NCBI RefSeq assembly: GCF_019226825.1
Contig: NZ_CP076643.1
Span: forward strand, 3,286,001 to 3,350,000
Source of the DNA: Vibrio ostreae
GTDB lineage: Bacteria; Pseudomonadota; Gammaproteobacteria; Enterobacterales; Vibrionaceae
Direction: 5' to 3'
Length of the DNA stretch: 64,000 bases
Below the pieces are notes generated by a model. The model did not search any database. It was not told where the DNA came from and worked only from the letters and a program-made list of their open reading frames with translations. Positions 1-9,454 of the stretch are shown piece after piece. The position numbers and the translations under genes were made by a program. Within the stretch, counting starts at the first letter, position 1. Every line of letters begins with the position of its first letter.

Positions 1-232
1 TGGTCGCCAGAAAGGCCATACCGAGCTTTACCGTGGTGCGGAATACCAGGTAGATTTCCTGCCTAAGGTAAAAATCGAAATTGCTACACAAGCGGATAAC
101 GTTGATCGTGTTCTGGAAGCGATTATCAAAGCGGCACATACCGGTAAAATCGGTGACGGCAAAATTTTTGTTTATGACTTAAGCCACGCAGTTCGTATTC
201 GTACCGGCGAAGCGGACGCGGAAGCACTTTAA
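1..232 (+). CDS. glnK: Nitrogen regulatory protein P-II (3' part)
   Basis: The 5' end lies outside the window; the last 76 residues are present, equivalent to residue 37 onward of a standard 112-residue P-II protein. The T-loop (GRQKGHTELYRGAEY) is intact and carries the uridylylation tyrosine equivalent to Tyr51 at bases 44-46. The B-loop sequence TGKIGDGKIF and the C-terminal RIRTGE follow. P-II trimers sense 2-oxoglutarate, ATP/ADP and glutamine. Adjacency to amtB 26 bases downstream makes this the AmtB-blocking GlnK paralogue rather than GlnB; this is inferred from context, because the two are hard to separate by sequence. Confidence 0.93.
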   Translation, partial: GRQKGHTELYRGAEYQVDFLPKVKIEIATQADNVDRVLEAIIKAAHTGKIGDGKIFVYDLSHAVRIRTGEADAEAL

Positions 233-258
233 GATTCAAAGGACTGGAGACGACTACT

Positions 259-1488
259 ATGGAACTGTCGCTTACTGTAACGGAATTACGTTACGCACTG
301 GATACATTCTTTTTCTTAATCTCGGGCGCACTGGTTATGTGGATGGCAGCGGGCTTTGCCATGCTGGAAGCTGGCCTGGTACGTTCGAAAAATACCACTG
401 AAATTCTGACTAAAAACTTTGTTCTGTACGCAATTGCGTGCACCATGTACCTGATTGTCGGCTACAACATTATGTACGTTGATAATGCTGAAGCCGGTTG
501 GCTGCCATCGTTCGGCGCTCTGATCGGCACTCAGGGTGAAGGTGCAGACCACTCTCTAGAGTCAGACTTCTTCTTTCAGGTAGTATTCGTTGCAACAGCG
601 ATGTCTGTCGTGTCGGGTGCGGTGGCTGAGCGTATGAAACTGTGGTCATTCCTGATTTTCTCTGTCATTCTGACGGCGTTCATCTACCCGATGGAAGGTT
701 ACTGGACTTGGGGCGGTGGCTTCCTGTCTGCAGCAGGTTTCAGCGACTTCGCAGGCTCTGGTATCGTACACATGGCCGGTGCGTCAGCCGCTTTGGCCGG
801 TGTTCTTCTGCTGGGTGCCCGTAAAGGTAAATACGGTAAAAACGGTGAAATTTACCCGATTCCAGGTTCAAACATGCCGCTGGCAACCCTGGGTACCTTC
901 ATCTTGTGGTTAGGCTGGTTTGGTTTCAACGGCGGTTCTCAGCTGATGGTGTCTGACTTTGAAAACGCAACCGCGGTAGGCCAAATCTTCCTGAACACCA
1001 ACGCAGCCGCCGCTGCAGGTGCAATTGCCGCACTGCTGGTATGTAAAACCACTTGGGGTAAAGCTGACCTGACTATGGTTCTGAACGGTGCGCTGGCTGG
1101 TCTGGTGGCTATCACGGCTGACCCGCTGTCACCATCTCCGCTGTACGCAGTGGCTATCGGTGTGGTTGCCGGTGCGCTGGTTGTGTTCAGCATCATTGCG
1201 CTGGATAAACTGAAGATCGATGATCCAGTGGGTGCGATTTCGGTACACGGCGTATGTGGTTTCTTTGGTCTGATGGTTGTGCCACTGAGCAACGGTGATG
1301 CTACATTCGGTGCACAGCTGATGGGTGCAGCAGTTATCTTTGCCTGGGTATTTGCAGCTAGCCTGATTGTCTGGGGTATCCTGAAAGCGACCGTTGGTAT
1401 CCGTGTCTCTGAAGAAGAAGAGATGGAAGGTATGGACATGCACGACTGTGGCGTAGAATCTTACCCAGAATTCGTGACGGTTAAGTAA
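259..1488 (+). CDS. amtB: Ammonium transporter AmtB
   Basis: A 409-residue polytopic inner-membrane ammonium channel with about 11 hydrophobic segments. The conduction-pore twin histidines are at H171 (GSGIVHMAG) and H330 (AISVHGVCG), within the family signature DDPVGAISVHG. The cytoplasmic C-terminal tail (GIRVSEEEEMEG onward) is the part that docks the P-II protein. The start ATG follows a purine-rich GGAGACG Shine-Dalgarno stretch. It forms a two-gene operon with the P-II gene just upstream and ends at a strong terminator. NtrC/sigma-54 control is usual for this operon, but the promoter is outside the window. Confidence 0.97.
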   Translation: MELSLTVTELRYALDTFFFLISGALVMWMAAGFAMLEAGLVRSKNTTEILTKNFVLYAIACTMYLIVGYNIMYVDNAEAGWLPSFGALIGTQGEGADHSLESDFFFQVVFVATAMSVVSGAVAERMKLWSFLIFSVILTAFIYPMEGYWTWGGGFLSAAGFSDFAGSGIVHMAGASAALAGVLLLGARKGKYGKNGEIYPIPGSNMPLATLGTFILWLGWFGFNGGSQLMVSDFENATAVGQIFLNTNAAAAAGAIAALLVCKTTWGKADLTMVLNGALAGLVAITADPLSPSPLYAVAIGVVAGALVVFSIIALDKLKIDDPVGAISVHGVCGFFGLMVVPLSNGDATFGAQLMGAAVIFAWVFAASLIVWGILKATVGIRVSEEEEMEGMDMHDCGVESYPEFVTVK

Positions 1489-1512
1489 TAACTCGTTACA
1501 AAAGCCTTTTAT

Positions 1513-1546
1513 AAAACCTGCCACATGTGGCAGGTTTTTTATTTTT
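1513..1546 (+). terminator. Intrinsic terminator after amtB
   Basis: A perfect 26-bp palindrome, AAAACCTGCCACA / TGTGGCAGGTTTT, runs straight into a T-rich tail. It closes the glnK-amtB operon 25 bases after the stop codon. Confidence 0.92.
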
Positions 1547-1551
1547 CATGA

Positions 1552-1603
1552 TTGTTTTATTAATAGTCGTCAATATAATGATTGCAATTGATAAGTCTTA
1601 TCA
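1552..1603 (+). promoter_or_regulatory. fbpA promoter with Fur box
   Basis: A -35 element TTGTTT (1552-1557) and a consensus -10 TATAAT (1574-1579) are 16 bp apart. Immediately downstream, TGATAAG-T-CTTATCA (1589-1603) is a perfect 7-1-7 inverted repeat that differs from the Fur 7-1-7 consensus at only two symmetric positions. It covers the expected transcription start, so iron-bound Fur would block initiation. The fbpABC iron importer downstream fits iron repression. Confidence 0.85.
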
Positions 1604-1628
1604 TTAGCACTCTTAAAGGATTTAACAC

Positions 1629-2642
1629 ATGAAAAAACTGCTAACGCTTTCAGCGCTTGCAAGCAGCATGCTGGCACCAGCGGCCATAGCTGCAGAGGAA
1701 GTGAATGTTTACTCTTACCGTCAGCCTTTTCTGATTGACCCGATGTTTAAAGAGTTCACTGATGAGACTGGCATCAAGGTGAACGTCAAATTTGCCAAAG
1801 AAGGCATTGCCGAGAAACTGGCGCAGGAAGGCGAATACAGCCCGGCCGATTTGGTGCTCACCTCTGAGTTTAGCCGCCTGTTTGAACTGGCAGATAAAGG
1901 TCTGACCCAGCCGGTAGACAGTGCCGTGATTGACAGCAATATTCCGGCTCAGTACCGCGATAGTAAGGATGAATGGTTTGCGCTGACTATCCGTACACGC
2001 AGTGTTTACTCTTCGCGTGATCGTGTGGGTAAACTGAGTGATGATTTCGATTACCTTGATCTGGCTAAGCCAGAGTACAAAGGTAAAATCTGTACCCGTA
2101 GCGGTAAGCACCCCTACAACATTGCTCTGGTTGCCGCCATGATTGCCAACCACGGCGAAGCTGAAACCAAAACCTGGCTGCAGGGCGTAAAAGCTAACCT
2201 GGCACGTAAGCCGCAAGGTAACGACCGTGATCAGGTTCGTGCTATCAAAGAAGGTTTATGTGATCTGTCGCTGGGTAACAGCTACTATCTGGGAAAAATG
2301 CTGACGGATAAAGAGCAGAAGAGCTGGGCGGAATCAGTTTACATTAACTTCCCGGGTCAGAAGGTGCAGGGCACCCATGTGAACGTCAGTGGTATGGCGA
2401 TGGCGAAATACGCGCCAAATCGTGATAATGCTTTGAAGTTGATGGAGTTTCTCACCGGCGACAAAGCACAGCACATGTATGCCGATGTAAACTTCGAATA
2501 TCCGGTTAAACCTGGGGTTGCACGCTCTGAACTGGTGGCATCCTGGGGTGAGTTTAAGTCAGATTCGCTACCATTGGAAAAAATTGCCGACAATCATGAA
2601 GCGGCCATCAAGCTGATTGACGAAGTCAAATTTGACCTTTAA
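1629..2642 (+). CDS. fbpA: Ferric-iron periplasmic binding protein FbpA
   Basis: A 337-residue periplasmic iron-binding protein of the FbpA/FutA class. A typical Sec signal peptide (MKKLLTLSALASSMLAPAAIA) is followed by mature AEEVNVYSYR. The adjacent tyrosines Y219-Y220 (LGNSYYLGK) are the paired iron ligands of this family. It captures Fe3+ and delivers it to FbpBC. The Shine-Dalgarno AAAGGA lies 8 bases before the ATG. It is the first gene of fbpABC; a hairpin after its stop probably lets it be expressed above the membrane components. Confidence 0.95.
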   Translation: MKKLLTLSALASSMLAPAAIAAEEVNVYSYRQPFLIDPMFKEFTDETGIKVNVKFAKEGIAEKLAQEGEYSPADLVLTSEFSRLFELADKGLTQPVDSAVIDSNIPAQYRDSKDEWFALTIRTRSVYSSRDRVGKLSDDFDYLDLAKPEYKGKICTRSGKHPYNIALVAAMIANHGEAETKTWLQGVKANLARKPQGNDRDQVRAIKEGLCDLSLGNSYYLGKMLTDKEQKSWAESVYINFPGQKVQGTHVNVSGMAMAKYAPNRDNALKLMEFLTGDKAQHMYADVNFEYPVKPGVARSELVASWGEFKSDSLPLEKIADNHEAAIKLIDEVKFDL

Positions 2643-2650
2643 TCAAATCC

Positions 2651-2670
2651 AAGGGTATAACTATACCCTT
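2651..2670 (+). promoter_or_regulatory. Intercistronic hairpin between fbpA and fbpB
   Basis: A 9-bp inverted repeat, AAGGGTATA-AC-TATACCCTT, begins 8 bases after the fbpA stop and has no T-run. It resembles the mRNA-stabilising or attenuating hairpins often seen after the binding-protein gene of ABC operons. Confidence 0.6.
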
Positions 2671-2742
2671 GATTTATGAAAGGGATATGAGATGTATTTG
2701 CCATCGCATCTATGCCTCAGCCTGCCTTATAGCTGTTAGGCA

Positions 2743-4369
2743 ATGAAAGAAAAACACCTCATATGGAAAACCAGCAGCGTGGTTCTGGCCACGCTGCTGG
2801 TTTTGCCGATCTTAGCGATTTTTTATACCGCCGTTGGTGATACCGACGATGTGTTCCGTCATCTGCTCACCACAGTGATGCCAACCTATGTGTACAACAC
2901 GGTTGTGCTGGCTGTGAGCGTGATGGCACTGACTCTGGTGTTTGGTGTGCCCAGCGCCTGGCTGATGGCGATGTGCCGGCTGCCGGGAGAAAAAGTTCTG
3001 CAGTGGGCCTTGGTTCTGCCACTGGCGATTCCTGGTTATATCGTCGGTTATATCTTTACCGGCTGGTTTGACTACGCCGGCCCGATTCAGGTCTGGCTGC
3101 GAGCGCAGACCGGCTGGCTGCCCGGCGAATACTGGTTTCCGGATATTCGCAGTCTGACCGGGGCCAGTCTGGTACTGGCGCTGGTGCTCTACCCTTATGT
3201 TTACCTGCTGTGCCGCACCGCATTTATGGAGCAGAATGTTTCCTTGTTACAGTCGGCACGCTTGCTGAAATGCTCGGCATGGGAGAGTTTTTGCCGTATT
3301 TCACTGCCCTTGGTACGCCCCTCGGTGGCGGTCGCCTTATCGCTGGTGGCGATGGAAACCGTCGGCGATTTTGGTACCGTCAGTTACTTTGCCGTTAATA
3401 CCCTGACTACCGCGGTGTACGATACCTGGCTCAACTATTCCAGCCTGACCGCGGCAGCTAAGATTTCAGCCATTATGCTGATGATCGTAGTGCTGTTACT
3501 CAGCGCTGAGCGCTACAGCCGGCGCAAACAAAAGCTGTTCCAGAATCAGTTCAACAGTCATGAAGATTTTCGCTATCCGCTCAGCGGCTGGAAAAAATGG
3601 GCGGCGCTGCTGTGGTGCTGGGGGGCTGGTGTGTGTCGCGTTTATTTTCCCGCTGCTGCAACTGCTCAGCTACGCTTACACCTATTTTGCCGTCAGCTGG
3701 AGTGAGCAGTTCCGAGAATATGCCCTTAATAGCCTCCAGGTTTCACTCAGTGCTGCCGTGCTCGGTGTCCTGGTAGCGATGACGGTCTGCTTTTATATGC
3801 GTCTCAAACAGAATCGTTTCAGCGTGGCGCTAATGCGTCTCTCGTCTCTGGGCTATGCCGTCCCCGGTACGGTGCTGGCAATAGGCATTATGGTACCGGT
3901 GCTGACCATGGATCACGTCGTCAATGATGTAGCGAAAGCACTGCAGTGGGGCAGGCCGGGGCTGGTTTTCTCCGGCACCATGTTTGCGATTATTTTTGCT
4001 CTGGTGGTACGCTTTTCTGCCGTCGCTATCGGCAGTATCGAAAGTAGCCTGAATAAGATTTCCCCGTCTCTGGATATGGCCGCGCGTACCATGGGGTGTC
4101 AGCCCAACTGTATGCTGTGGCGCATCCATGTCCCGCTGGTGCGGCGTGGCGCGCTGATTGCCGCTTTGCTGGTGTTTATCGAATCAATGAAAGAACTCAA
4201 CGCTGCTTTACTGCTGCGTCCGTTCAACTTCGAAACTCTGGCGACCTATGTGTATAATTATGCGTCTGATGAGCACCTTGAACTAGCCGCATTACCGGCG
4301 GTATTGCTGGTTGTGGTCGGTCTTGTTCCCCTTGTTGTTGTTAACCGTTCCCTGGAGCAAAGTCACTGA
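2743..4369 (+). CDS. fbpB: Iron(III) ABC transporter permease FbpB, frameshifted
   Basis: Two overlapping reading frames make one FbpB-type permease with two fused permease halves. The first frame (2743-3705) reads well to about residue 293; the protein then continues in the +1 frame to 4369. The break is at a run of six G at 3620-3625. Removing one G restores a 541-residue protein (WCWGLVCVAFIFPLLQLL across the junction), the usual length for this family. Twelve or so membrane segments and both EAA-type loops are present. The start ATG has a weak ribosome site and an in-frame stop two codons upstream. The stop overlaps the fbpC start (TGATG), suggesting translational coupling. Sequencing error is the likeliest cause; true slippage is possible. 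Confidence 0.88.
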
Positions 4370-5397
4370 TGAGCTGCGCATTATCGATTCAGAATCTGAC
4401 CTGTCAGTATGAGACACAGACCGTACTGGAATCACTCTCGCTTGAGGTGGAACACGGTGAAATCGTCTGTCTGCTTGGAGCCAGCGGATGTGGTAAAACG
4501 ACCTTGCTCAAGGCCATCGCCGGTTTATTGCCACTCGCTTCCGGAGTGATGAGCCTCAATGGCCTGACCATTGATGACGGGCAGCTATGGTTGCCGCCGG
4601 AGCAGCGTAATATTGGTATGATCTTTCAGGATTACGCCCTGTTTCCCCATCTGACTGTGGCGGAAAACGTGGCGTTCGGATTACGTGATTTATCGCTCGT
4701 GCAGCGCCAGAGCAAGGTAACTGAAATGCTGGATCTGGTTCATCTCAGCGGCTTGAGCGATCGTTATCCGCATCAGTTATCGGGTGGTCAGCAGCAGCGG
4801 GTGGCGATTGCCCGCTCGCTCGCTTATAAGCCGGATCTGCTGTTACTTGATGAGCCGTTTTCGAATATCGATACTCAGGTGCGCCACGATCTGATTGCCG
4901 AGATCCGTAAGATCTTTAAAAAGCAGGGGGTGACCGCGATTTTTGTCACTCACTCACGGGAAGAGGCTTTTGCCTTTGCCGATAAAATGGCGGTGATGCA
5001 ACACGGAGTGATCGAGCAGTACGGCACCGCATCGCAACTTTATTTTCATCCATCGAGCAAATTCGTGGCCGATTTTCTCGGCGGCGGCAGTTACCTGCCA
5101 GCGACACGTGTCAGTGACAGCCAGTATCAGACCGAATTCGGCGTGCTGGAAGCGACAGCGCAACAGATGATTAACCATGGCGGGCAATGTGAATTGTTGC
5201 TGCGCCCGCAGCAAATCCGTATTCACAGCGATGCGGGGAGTCAGGTGACGGTACTGGAGCAGCAGTTTATGGGCGATCACTGCCGCTATGTGATTGAAAC
5301 CCAGGGCGCTAAATTATTGGCGACGTCATCGCAGGCAATTCAGATCGGCGAGAAAGTCGCGGTCAGTATTGATACCCAGGGGGTACTGGCGTTCTGA
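4369..5397 (+). CDS. fbpC: Iron(III) ABC transporter ATPase FbpC
   Basis: A 342-residue ABC ATPase that powers FbpAB iron import. Walker A is GASGCGKT (residues 37-44), the Q-loop is Q87, the signature is LSGGQQQR (137-144), Walker B is LLLLDEP (157-163) and the switch histidine is H195. The C-terminal about 110 residues form the TOBE-like regulatory domain typical of the FbpC/PotA group. It starts inside the fbpB stop codon with a one-base overlap, so its expression depends on fbpB translation; the fbpB frameshift would weaken that coupling if it is real. Confidence 0.95.
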   Translation: MSCALSIQNLTCQYETQTVLESLSLEVEHGEIVCLLGASGCGKTTLLKAIAGLLPLASGVMSLNGLTIDDGQLWLPPEQRNIGMIFQDYALFPHLTVAENVAFGLRDLSLVQRQSKVTEMLDLVHLSGLSDRYPHQLSGGQQQRVAIARSLAYKPDLLLLDEPFSNIDTQVRHDLIAEIRKIFKKQGVTAIFVTHSREEAFAFADKMAVMQHGVIEQYGTASQLYFHPSSKFVADFLGGGSYLPATRVSDSQYQTEFGVLEATAQQMINHGGQCELLLRPQQIRIHSDAGSQVTVLEQQFMGDHCRYVIETQGAKLLATSSQAIQIGEKVAVSIDTQGVLAF

Positions 5398-5430
5398 GTG
5401 ACTTATGTCAATTTTTGAATCGTTGCGAAT

Positions 5431-5460
5431 AAAAACGGCAAACCTTGGTTTGCCGTTTTT
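5431..5460. terminator. Bidirectional terminator between fbpC and rsmC
   Basis: A 14-bp perfect stem (AAAAACGGCAAACC / GGTTTGCCGTTTTT) with a TT centre. The A-run and T-run at its ends serve convergent fbpC (+) and rsmC (-). Confidence 0.9.
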
Positions 5461-5498
5461 ATTGCTGTGAGAGGGATGGCTGAGCAGCCATATTCACC

Positions 5499-6530
5499 TC
5501 AGGCGCGAGATTTTTTTGCTTGGTAAATTGTGAACTTATTGGTTTTATTCACGGTTTCACACTGACCGAATGCCTGTTCGATGATGGGCGGGTATTTGAG
5601 GAAGCTATTGGCCACCACCAACAGTTCACCGCGGTTTTTCAGATGGGCGGGCGCTTTAGCCAGCAGCGTTTCGGTCGCACTGTAACTGGTATCCAGCCCG
5701 GAGTGGAAGGGCGGATTGGTGACGATAAAATCGTAGTCGCGCGCGCTGTCTGAATAAACGTCAGAAGCGAATACCCGGCCAGACAGATGATTGGCGGCCA
5801 GGGTTGCCTGGCTGGAACGAATCGCCAAAGCGCTGATGTCACACATCTCCAGTTCAATCCCCGGATTGAGGGTTGCCATCACGCTGCCCAGGACCCCGGC
5901 GCCGCAACCAAAATCGAGCACTTTGCCACGCAGTGGCGGCAGGCTGTCGAGCAGCAGACGGCTGCCGATATCAAACTCACCGTGACTGAATACGCCAGGC
6001 AGGCTGCGAATGGTCAGGCTGTGCTGCTGATATTCAACCTGATAGGATTTAAACCACTGCTCAAGCGTAAATGGTGCCGGTTGCTCAGTGCACTGGCCCC
6101 AGTAAAACGAGCAGCGCCGCGCTGAATCATACTTATTGATCGGGCCATAAGCGGCGAACATTTTCTCTATGCTTTTGACCCCGGAACGGTTTTCACCCAC
6201 CACGACAATTTCGGTCCCGGTGCCAAATTTCGCCATCAGCATCGCCAGCAGATATTCTGCTTCCTGTTTGGCTTTTGGCCAATAGAGCAGGATCATATCC
6301 GCCACCAGGTTGTCAGTCAGTTCGGCACCAAAGTAGCTGGTTACGCCCTGATGCTGTTGCAGTTGACGGTGAAACCCATAATGGGTGGTGAATACCGCCA
6401 CTGACTCACAATGTTTGGCCAGTTGGAGCGGAAACAGATCTTCGGCTTCTCCGGCCACCAGCACCTTTTTACCGGCAAAATAGGCCAGTTGGCGTTCGGC
6501 TATCTGACTGGGAGCGGTGTAATTGGACAT
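5499..6530 (-). CDS. rsmC: 16S rRNA m2G1207 methyltransferase RsmC
   Basis: A two-domain SAM-dependent methyltransferase that modifies G1207 of 16S rRNA in the 30S subunit. The start is placed at [18 protein letters not shown], giving 343 residues, the same length as E. coli RsmC; the frame is open 13 codons further upstream but that extension has no family match. The catalytic NPPF motif is at residues 272-275, and the SAM-binding [12 protein letters not shown] lies near residues 204-215. The N-terminal half is the degenerate methyltransferase-like domain. It converges on fbpC. Confidence 0.95.
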   Translation of the reverse strand: MSNYTAPSQIAERQLAYFAGKKVLVAGEAEDLFPLQLAKHCESVAVFTTHYGFHRQLQQHQGVTSYFGAELTDNLVADMILLYWPKAKQEAEYLLAMLMAKFGTGTEIVVVGENRSGVKSIEKMFAAYGPINKYDSARRCSFYWGQCTEQPAPFTLEQWFKSYQVEYQQHSLTIRSLPGVFSHGEFDIGSRLLLDSLPPLRGKVLDFGCGAGVLGSVMATLNPGIELEMCDISALAIRSSQATLAANHLSGRVFASDVYSDSARDYDFIVTNPPFHSGLDTSYSATETLLAKAPAHLKNRGELLVVANSFLKYPPIIEQAFGQCETVNKTNKFTIYQAKKSRA

Positions 6531-6612
6531 AACAGACTCGATACAAATTAGGGGGGCAGATTTTCGCATAATCCGCCCCGGGCTTGAAGTGCTTTATCCG
6601 CGCCAGGCGGTG

Positions 6613-7698
6613 TCAGCTGTTGTCCTGCTTGTTGAGAAAACTCTGGAACTCCTCTTCGTACATATTAAAAAACACGATGGTAATGGCAAAGATCAGCGGG
6701 CCGTAAATCAGGCCAATCAGACCAAATAGCTGGATGCCGCCTAGCAGGGAGAAGAAAATCAGCAGGGTGTTCATCCCGGCACTGCCTTGCATCAGCAGCG
6801 GCCGCAGCAGGTTATCAATTGAGCCGACCAGCGCCACGCTCCAGATACCCAGGAAGACAGCCCAGCCGGTATCGCCGGTGACAAACAGGTAGATGGTGGC
6901 GGGTATCCACACCAGTGCGGTACCGACCACCGGGATGAATGAGGCAAAACCCATCATGGTGCCCCAGAACAAACCAGGGAAACCGGCCAGCCACATGCCG
7001 ATACCGCCGGCAAAGCCTTGCGCTATCGCGGTCAGAAATGAGCCCATCACCGCAGACTTGGACACTTGTTCTATCTGTTGCAACAGACGGTCCTCCTGAC
7101 TGCGTGACAGCGGAATAATGTGGCGCAGCGAGGCGATGATCTTGTCGTGGTCGCGCAGTAAAAAGAACAGCACAAACAGCATCAATAGAAAATCCATGAT
7201 GAAAGAGGTGGCATCACCGAGAATTTTGGCGCTGATGCCAACCAGGTTGCTGCCGAACGTGGTGGCAAACTGGCCAACTTTCTGCGCGATTTGCTGCGGA
7301 CTGATTTCATCAAACGGCAGATACTGATTGGTGATGGCCAATACTTTCACCACCAGTGGATGGTTGAATACGGTCTGAATGCCGCCGTGAGTGACCCATT
7401 GGTAAACATTCTGGGAAAACTTTGAGCCTTGCTGCACGATGGCGCCAAACACAAACAGCAGTGGAATGACTATGATGAAAGTGAGAATGACGCAGGACAG
7501 CAGTGAAGCCAGATTAGGATAAGATGGTAACTTAGATTCCATTTTCTCATGGATCGGAAACATGAGCAGCGAGATGATAAAGGCCATCATAATCGAGTTA
7601 ACATAAGGCCTTATCAGCAGATAACAGGCAAATGCGGTGGCCAGCAGGGCAACAATTAATACCCAGTGGCTGGAGGAGATCTTCAGTTTATCAGGCAC
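6613..7698 (-). CDS. AI-2E-family inner-membrane transporter
   Basis: A 361-residue protein with about eight hydrophobic segments and the AI-2E/PerM-YdiK family layout. An N-terminal pair of membrane helices is followed by a long amphipathic stretch, then the conserved C-terminal block with DNLLRPLLMQG and GLIYGPLI. Family members have been linked to autoinducer export, Na+/H+ antiport or unknown efflux, so the substrate cannot be read from sequence. Its closest relative by eye is YdiK-like rather than TqsA. It follows rsmC on the same strand with an 82-bp gap and is probably transcribed on its own. Confidence 0.85.
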   Translation of the reverse strand: MPDKLKISSSHWVLIVALLATAFACYLLIRPYVNSIMMAFIISLLMFPIHEKMESKLPSYPNLASLLSCVILTFIIVIPLLFVFGAIVQQGSKFSQNVYQWVTHGGIQTVFNHPLVVKVLAITNQYLPFDEISPQQIAQKVGQFATTFGSNLVGISAKILGDATSFIMDFLLMLFVLFFLLRDHDKIIASLRHIIPLSRSQEDRLLQQIEQVSKSAVMGSFLTAIAQGFAGGIGMWLAGFPGLFWGTMMGFASFIPVVGTALVWIPATIYLFVTGDTGWAVFLGIWSVALVGSIDNLLRPLLMQGSAGMNTLLIFFSLLGGIQLFGLIGLIYGPLIFAITIVFFNMYEEEFQSFLNKQDNS

Positions 7699-7730
7699 AG
7701 TCGTGGTCCAGTTTGCTTCTTAATTAGGGT

Positions 7731-7736
7731 TATAAT
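7731..7736 (+). promoter_or_regulatory. Candidate -10 element for the 38-residue peptide gene
   Basis: A consensus TATAAT lies 37 bases before the ATG of the small gene. No convincing -35 is seen at 16-18 bp spacing. Confidence 0.4.
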
Positions 7737-7773
7737 GGCTGTATTTCATACTCTTAGCAATGAGGAGTGCAGT

Positions 7774-7890
7774 ATGGGGTGTTGCGATAATGAAACCGGG
7801 TGTAAATCTCAGCGTGCGCGTCGTTCGTTTCCCTGGCTGGGCGTGGTGGCGATAGTCCTTATCGTGCTGGTGGTGATGAACTGGCATTAA
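7774..7890 (+). CDS. Small Cys-rich single-span membrane peptide
   Basis: A 38-residue ORF starting MGCCDNETGC, then a basic stretch (KSQRARR) and one hydrophobic span (residues about 21-35, WLGVVAIVLIVLVVM) ending NWH. A strong Shine-Dalgarno (GAGGAG at 7762-7767) is well spaced before the ATG. Cys3, Cys4 and Cys10 could bind metal or haem, or take part in thiol chemistry. The arginine cluster before the span predicts a cytoplasmic N-terminus. It sits between a permease gene and hemL, and shares the terminator with convergent hemL. No function is assigned. Good start signals and a membrane-protein pattern make it likely to be real. Confidence 0.7.
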   Translation: MGCCDNETGCKSQRARRSFPWLGVVAIVLIVLVVMNWH

Positions 7891-7940
7891 GGTTTGGGTA
7901 TGACGGCCGGCTCGCAAGATGTCATCTCGGCAAGACAATA

Positions 7941-7966
7941 AAAAAGGCTGCCCAAGCAGCCTTTCA
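7941..7966 (-). terminator. Terminator of hemL
   Basis: The stem AAAGGCTGC / GCAGCCTTT (7943-7951 and 7956-7964) has a four-base loop. The stronger T-run lies on the minus-strand side, so it mainly ends hemL transcription. Confidence 0.85.
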
Positions 7967-8007
7967 ATTTAGGATCGGATGGCGATAGCACCATCACGTG
8001 AAGCGAA

Positions 8008-9300
8008 TCAGCCTTGCTGGGCTAGTTCAGCAAAGCTGCGGTCAGCCGCTTCCAGCGTCGCTTCGATTTCTTTCGAACCGTGCGCCAGAGAGGTAAAGCT
8101 GGCCTCGAACGCTGAAGGTGCCAGATAAACACCGTGTTGCAGCATCAGGTGGAAGAATTTACGGAAACGTTCCACATCGCACTTGGCCACGTCTTCGTAG
8201 CAGGTCACCTGCTCCTGATCGGTAAAGAAGAAACCGAACATCCCGCCGACCTGGTGCACCAGCAGCGGGATACCGTGCTGCTGAGCCAGCTCTTTAAAGC
8301 CGTCTGCCAGTTGTTTGGTTTTGGCCGCCAGGCGCTTCTCGTTGCCTTCTTCTTTCAGCAGAGACAGACAGGCATAGCCGGCTGCCATGGCAATTGGGTT
8401 ACCGGATAAAGTACCTGCCTGGTAAACCGGACCGGTTGGTGCGACGTACTGCATCACCTCTTTACGACCACCAAATGCGCCCACCGGCATACCGCCGCCG
8501 ATCACTTTACCCAGCGTCGTCAGGTCAGGTTTGATATTGTAGTGTGCCTGAGCTCCGCCCAGAGCAACACGGAAGCCGGTCATCACTTCGTCGAAAATCA
8601 GCAGCGCGCCTTCGTTGTCACAGATTTCGCGCAGGCCTTCATGGAAGCCTTCGACTGGCGGAATACAGTTCATGTTGCCCGCGACCGGTTCTACGATGAT
8701 ACAAGCGATTTCGCCCGGGTTGGCGGCAAACAGTTCACGCACTGAGTCCAGATCGTTGAAACGTGCTGTCAGGGTATATTTAGCAAAGTCTGCCGGAACA
8801 CCCGGTGAGCTGGGCTGACCCAGTGTCAGAGCGCCTGAACCGGCTTTGACCAGCAGGCTGTCTGCGTGGCCGTGGTAGCAGCCTTCAAACTTAATGATCT
8901 TATCGCGACCGGTGTAACCACGAGCAAGGCGAATTGCACTCATGGTCGCTTCCGTCCCCGAGTTCACCATACGCAGTTGTTCCATCGACGGGACCAGTTC
9001 AGAAACCAGTTCAGCCATGGCAATTTCCATCTCAGTCGGCGCGCCGAAGCTGAGTCCGCGGTGGGCGGCATTGACCACTGCATCACGAATCACAGCGTGG
9101 TTGTGACCAAGAATCATCGGGCCCCATGAACCGACATAATCAATGTACGCTTTACCGTCAGCATCAAAGATAAACGCGCCATCTGCACGGTCGATAAACA
9201 GTGGTGAACCACCCACACCATTAAATGCGCGTACCGGCGAGTTTACGCCACCAGGAATTTTGCTTTGTGCCTTCTGATAAAGATCTTCTGATTTGGTCAT
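8008..9300 (-). CDS. hemL: Glutamate-1-semialdehyde 2,1-aminomutase HemL
   Basis: A PLP enzyme converting glutamate-1-semialdehyde to 5-aminolevulinate for haem and sirohaem synthesis. The start is set at [18 protein letters not shown] (430 residues) because AAGAGGA precedes it and family members begin there; the frame stays open 32 codons upstream. The PLP lysine is K265 in [10 protein letters not shown], the same number as in E. coli. Also visible are the phosphate-binding NSGTEA (residues 113-118) and the cofactor aspartate in [10 protein letters not shown]. It is divergent from erpA, an Fe-S carrier gene. Confidence 0.97.
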   Translation of the reverse strand: MTKSEDLYQKAQSKIPGGVNSPVRAFNGVGGSPLFIDRADGAFIFDADGKAYIDYVGSWGPMILGHNHAVIRDAVVNAAHRGLSFGAPTEMEIAMAELVSELVPSMEQLRMVNSGTEATMSAIRLARGYTGRDKIIKFEGCYHGHADSLLVKAGSGALTLGQPSSPGVPADFAKYTLTARFNDLDSVRELFAANPGEIACIIVEPVAGNMNCIPPVEGFHEGLREICDNEGALLIFDEVMTGFRVALGGAQAHYNIKPDLTTLGKVIGGGMPVGAFGGRKEVMQYVAPTGPVYQAGTLSGNPIAMAAGYACLSLLKEEGNEKRLAAKTKQLADGFKELAQQHGIPLLVHQVGGMFGFFFTDQEQVTCYEDVAKCDVERFRKFFHLMLQHGVYLAPSAFEASFTSLAHGSKEIEATLEAADRSFAELAQQG

Positions 9301-9454
9301 GGATAGTTCCTCTTGATGATTGCTCGGACCAATTTGGTCTGCATTGTACGCCGATGAGACGCGAGACGAAATCTTTTCGCTTAATTTCTCTGGCACCGGC
9401 TTAGCTGACCTGGGCCGTTTGTGTACCTGAGTGGGGCGAAATGGCGGCTAATAC

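Noticed and set aside
939..1439. 166-codon ORF on the minus strand inside amtB
   Set aside because: It is a shadow of the amtB coding frame, with a Ser/Thr/Ala/Ile-rich product and no ribosome site; amtB is certain.
5639..6125. Plus- and minus-strand ORFs inside rsmC
   Set aside because: Alternative frames of a clear rsmC gene with no independent start signals.
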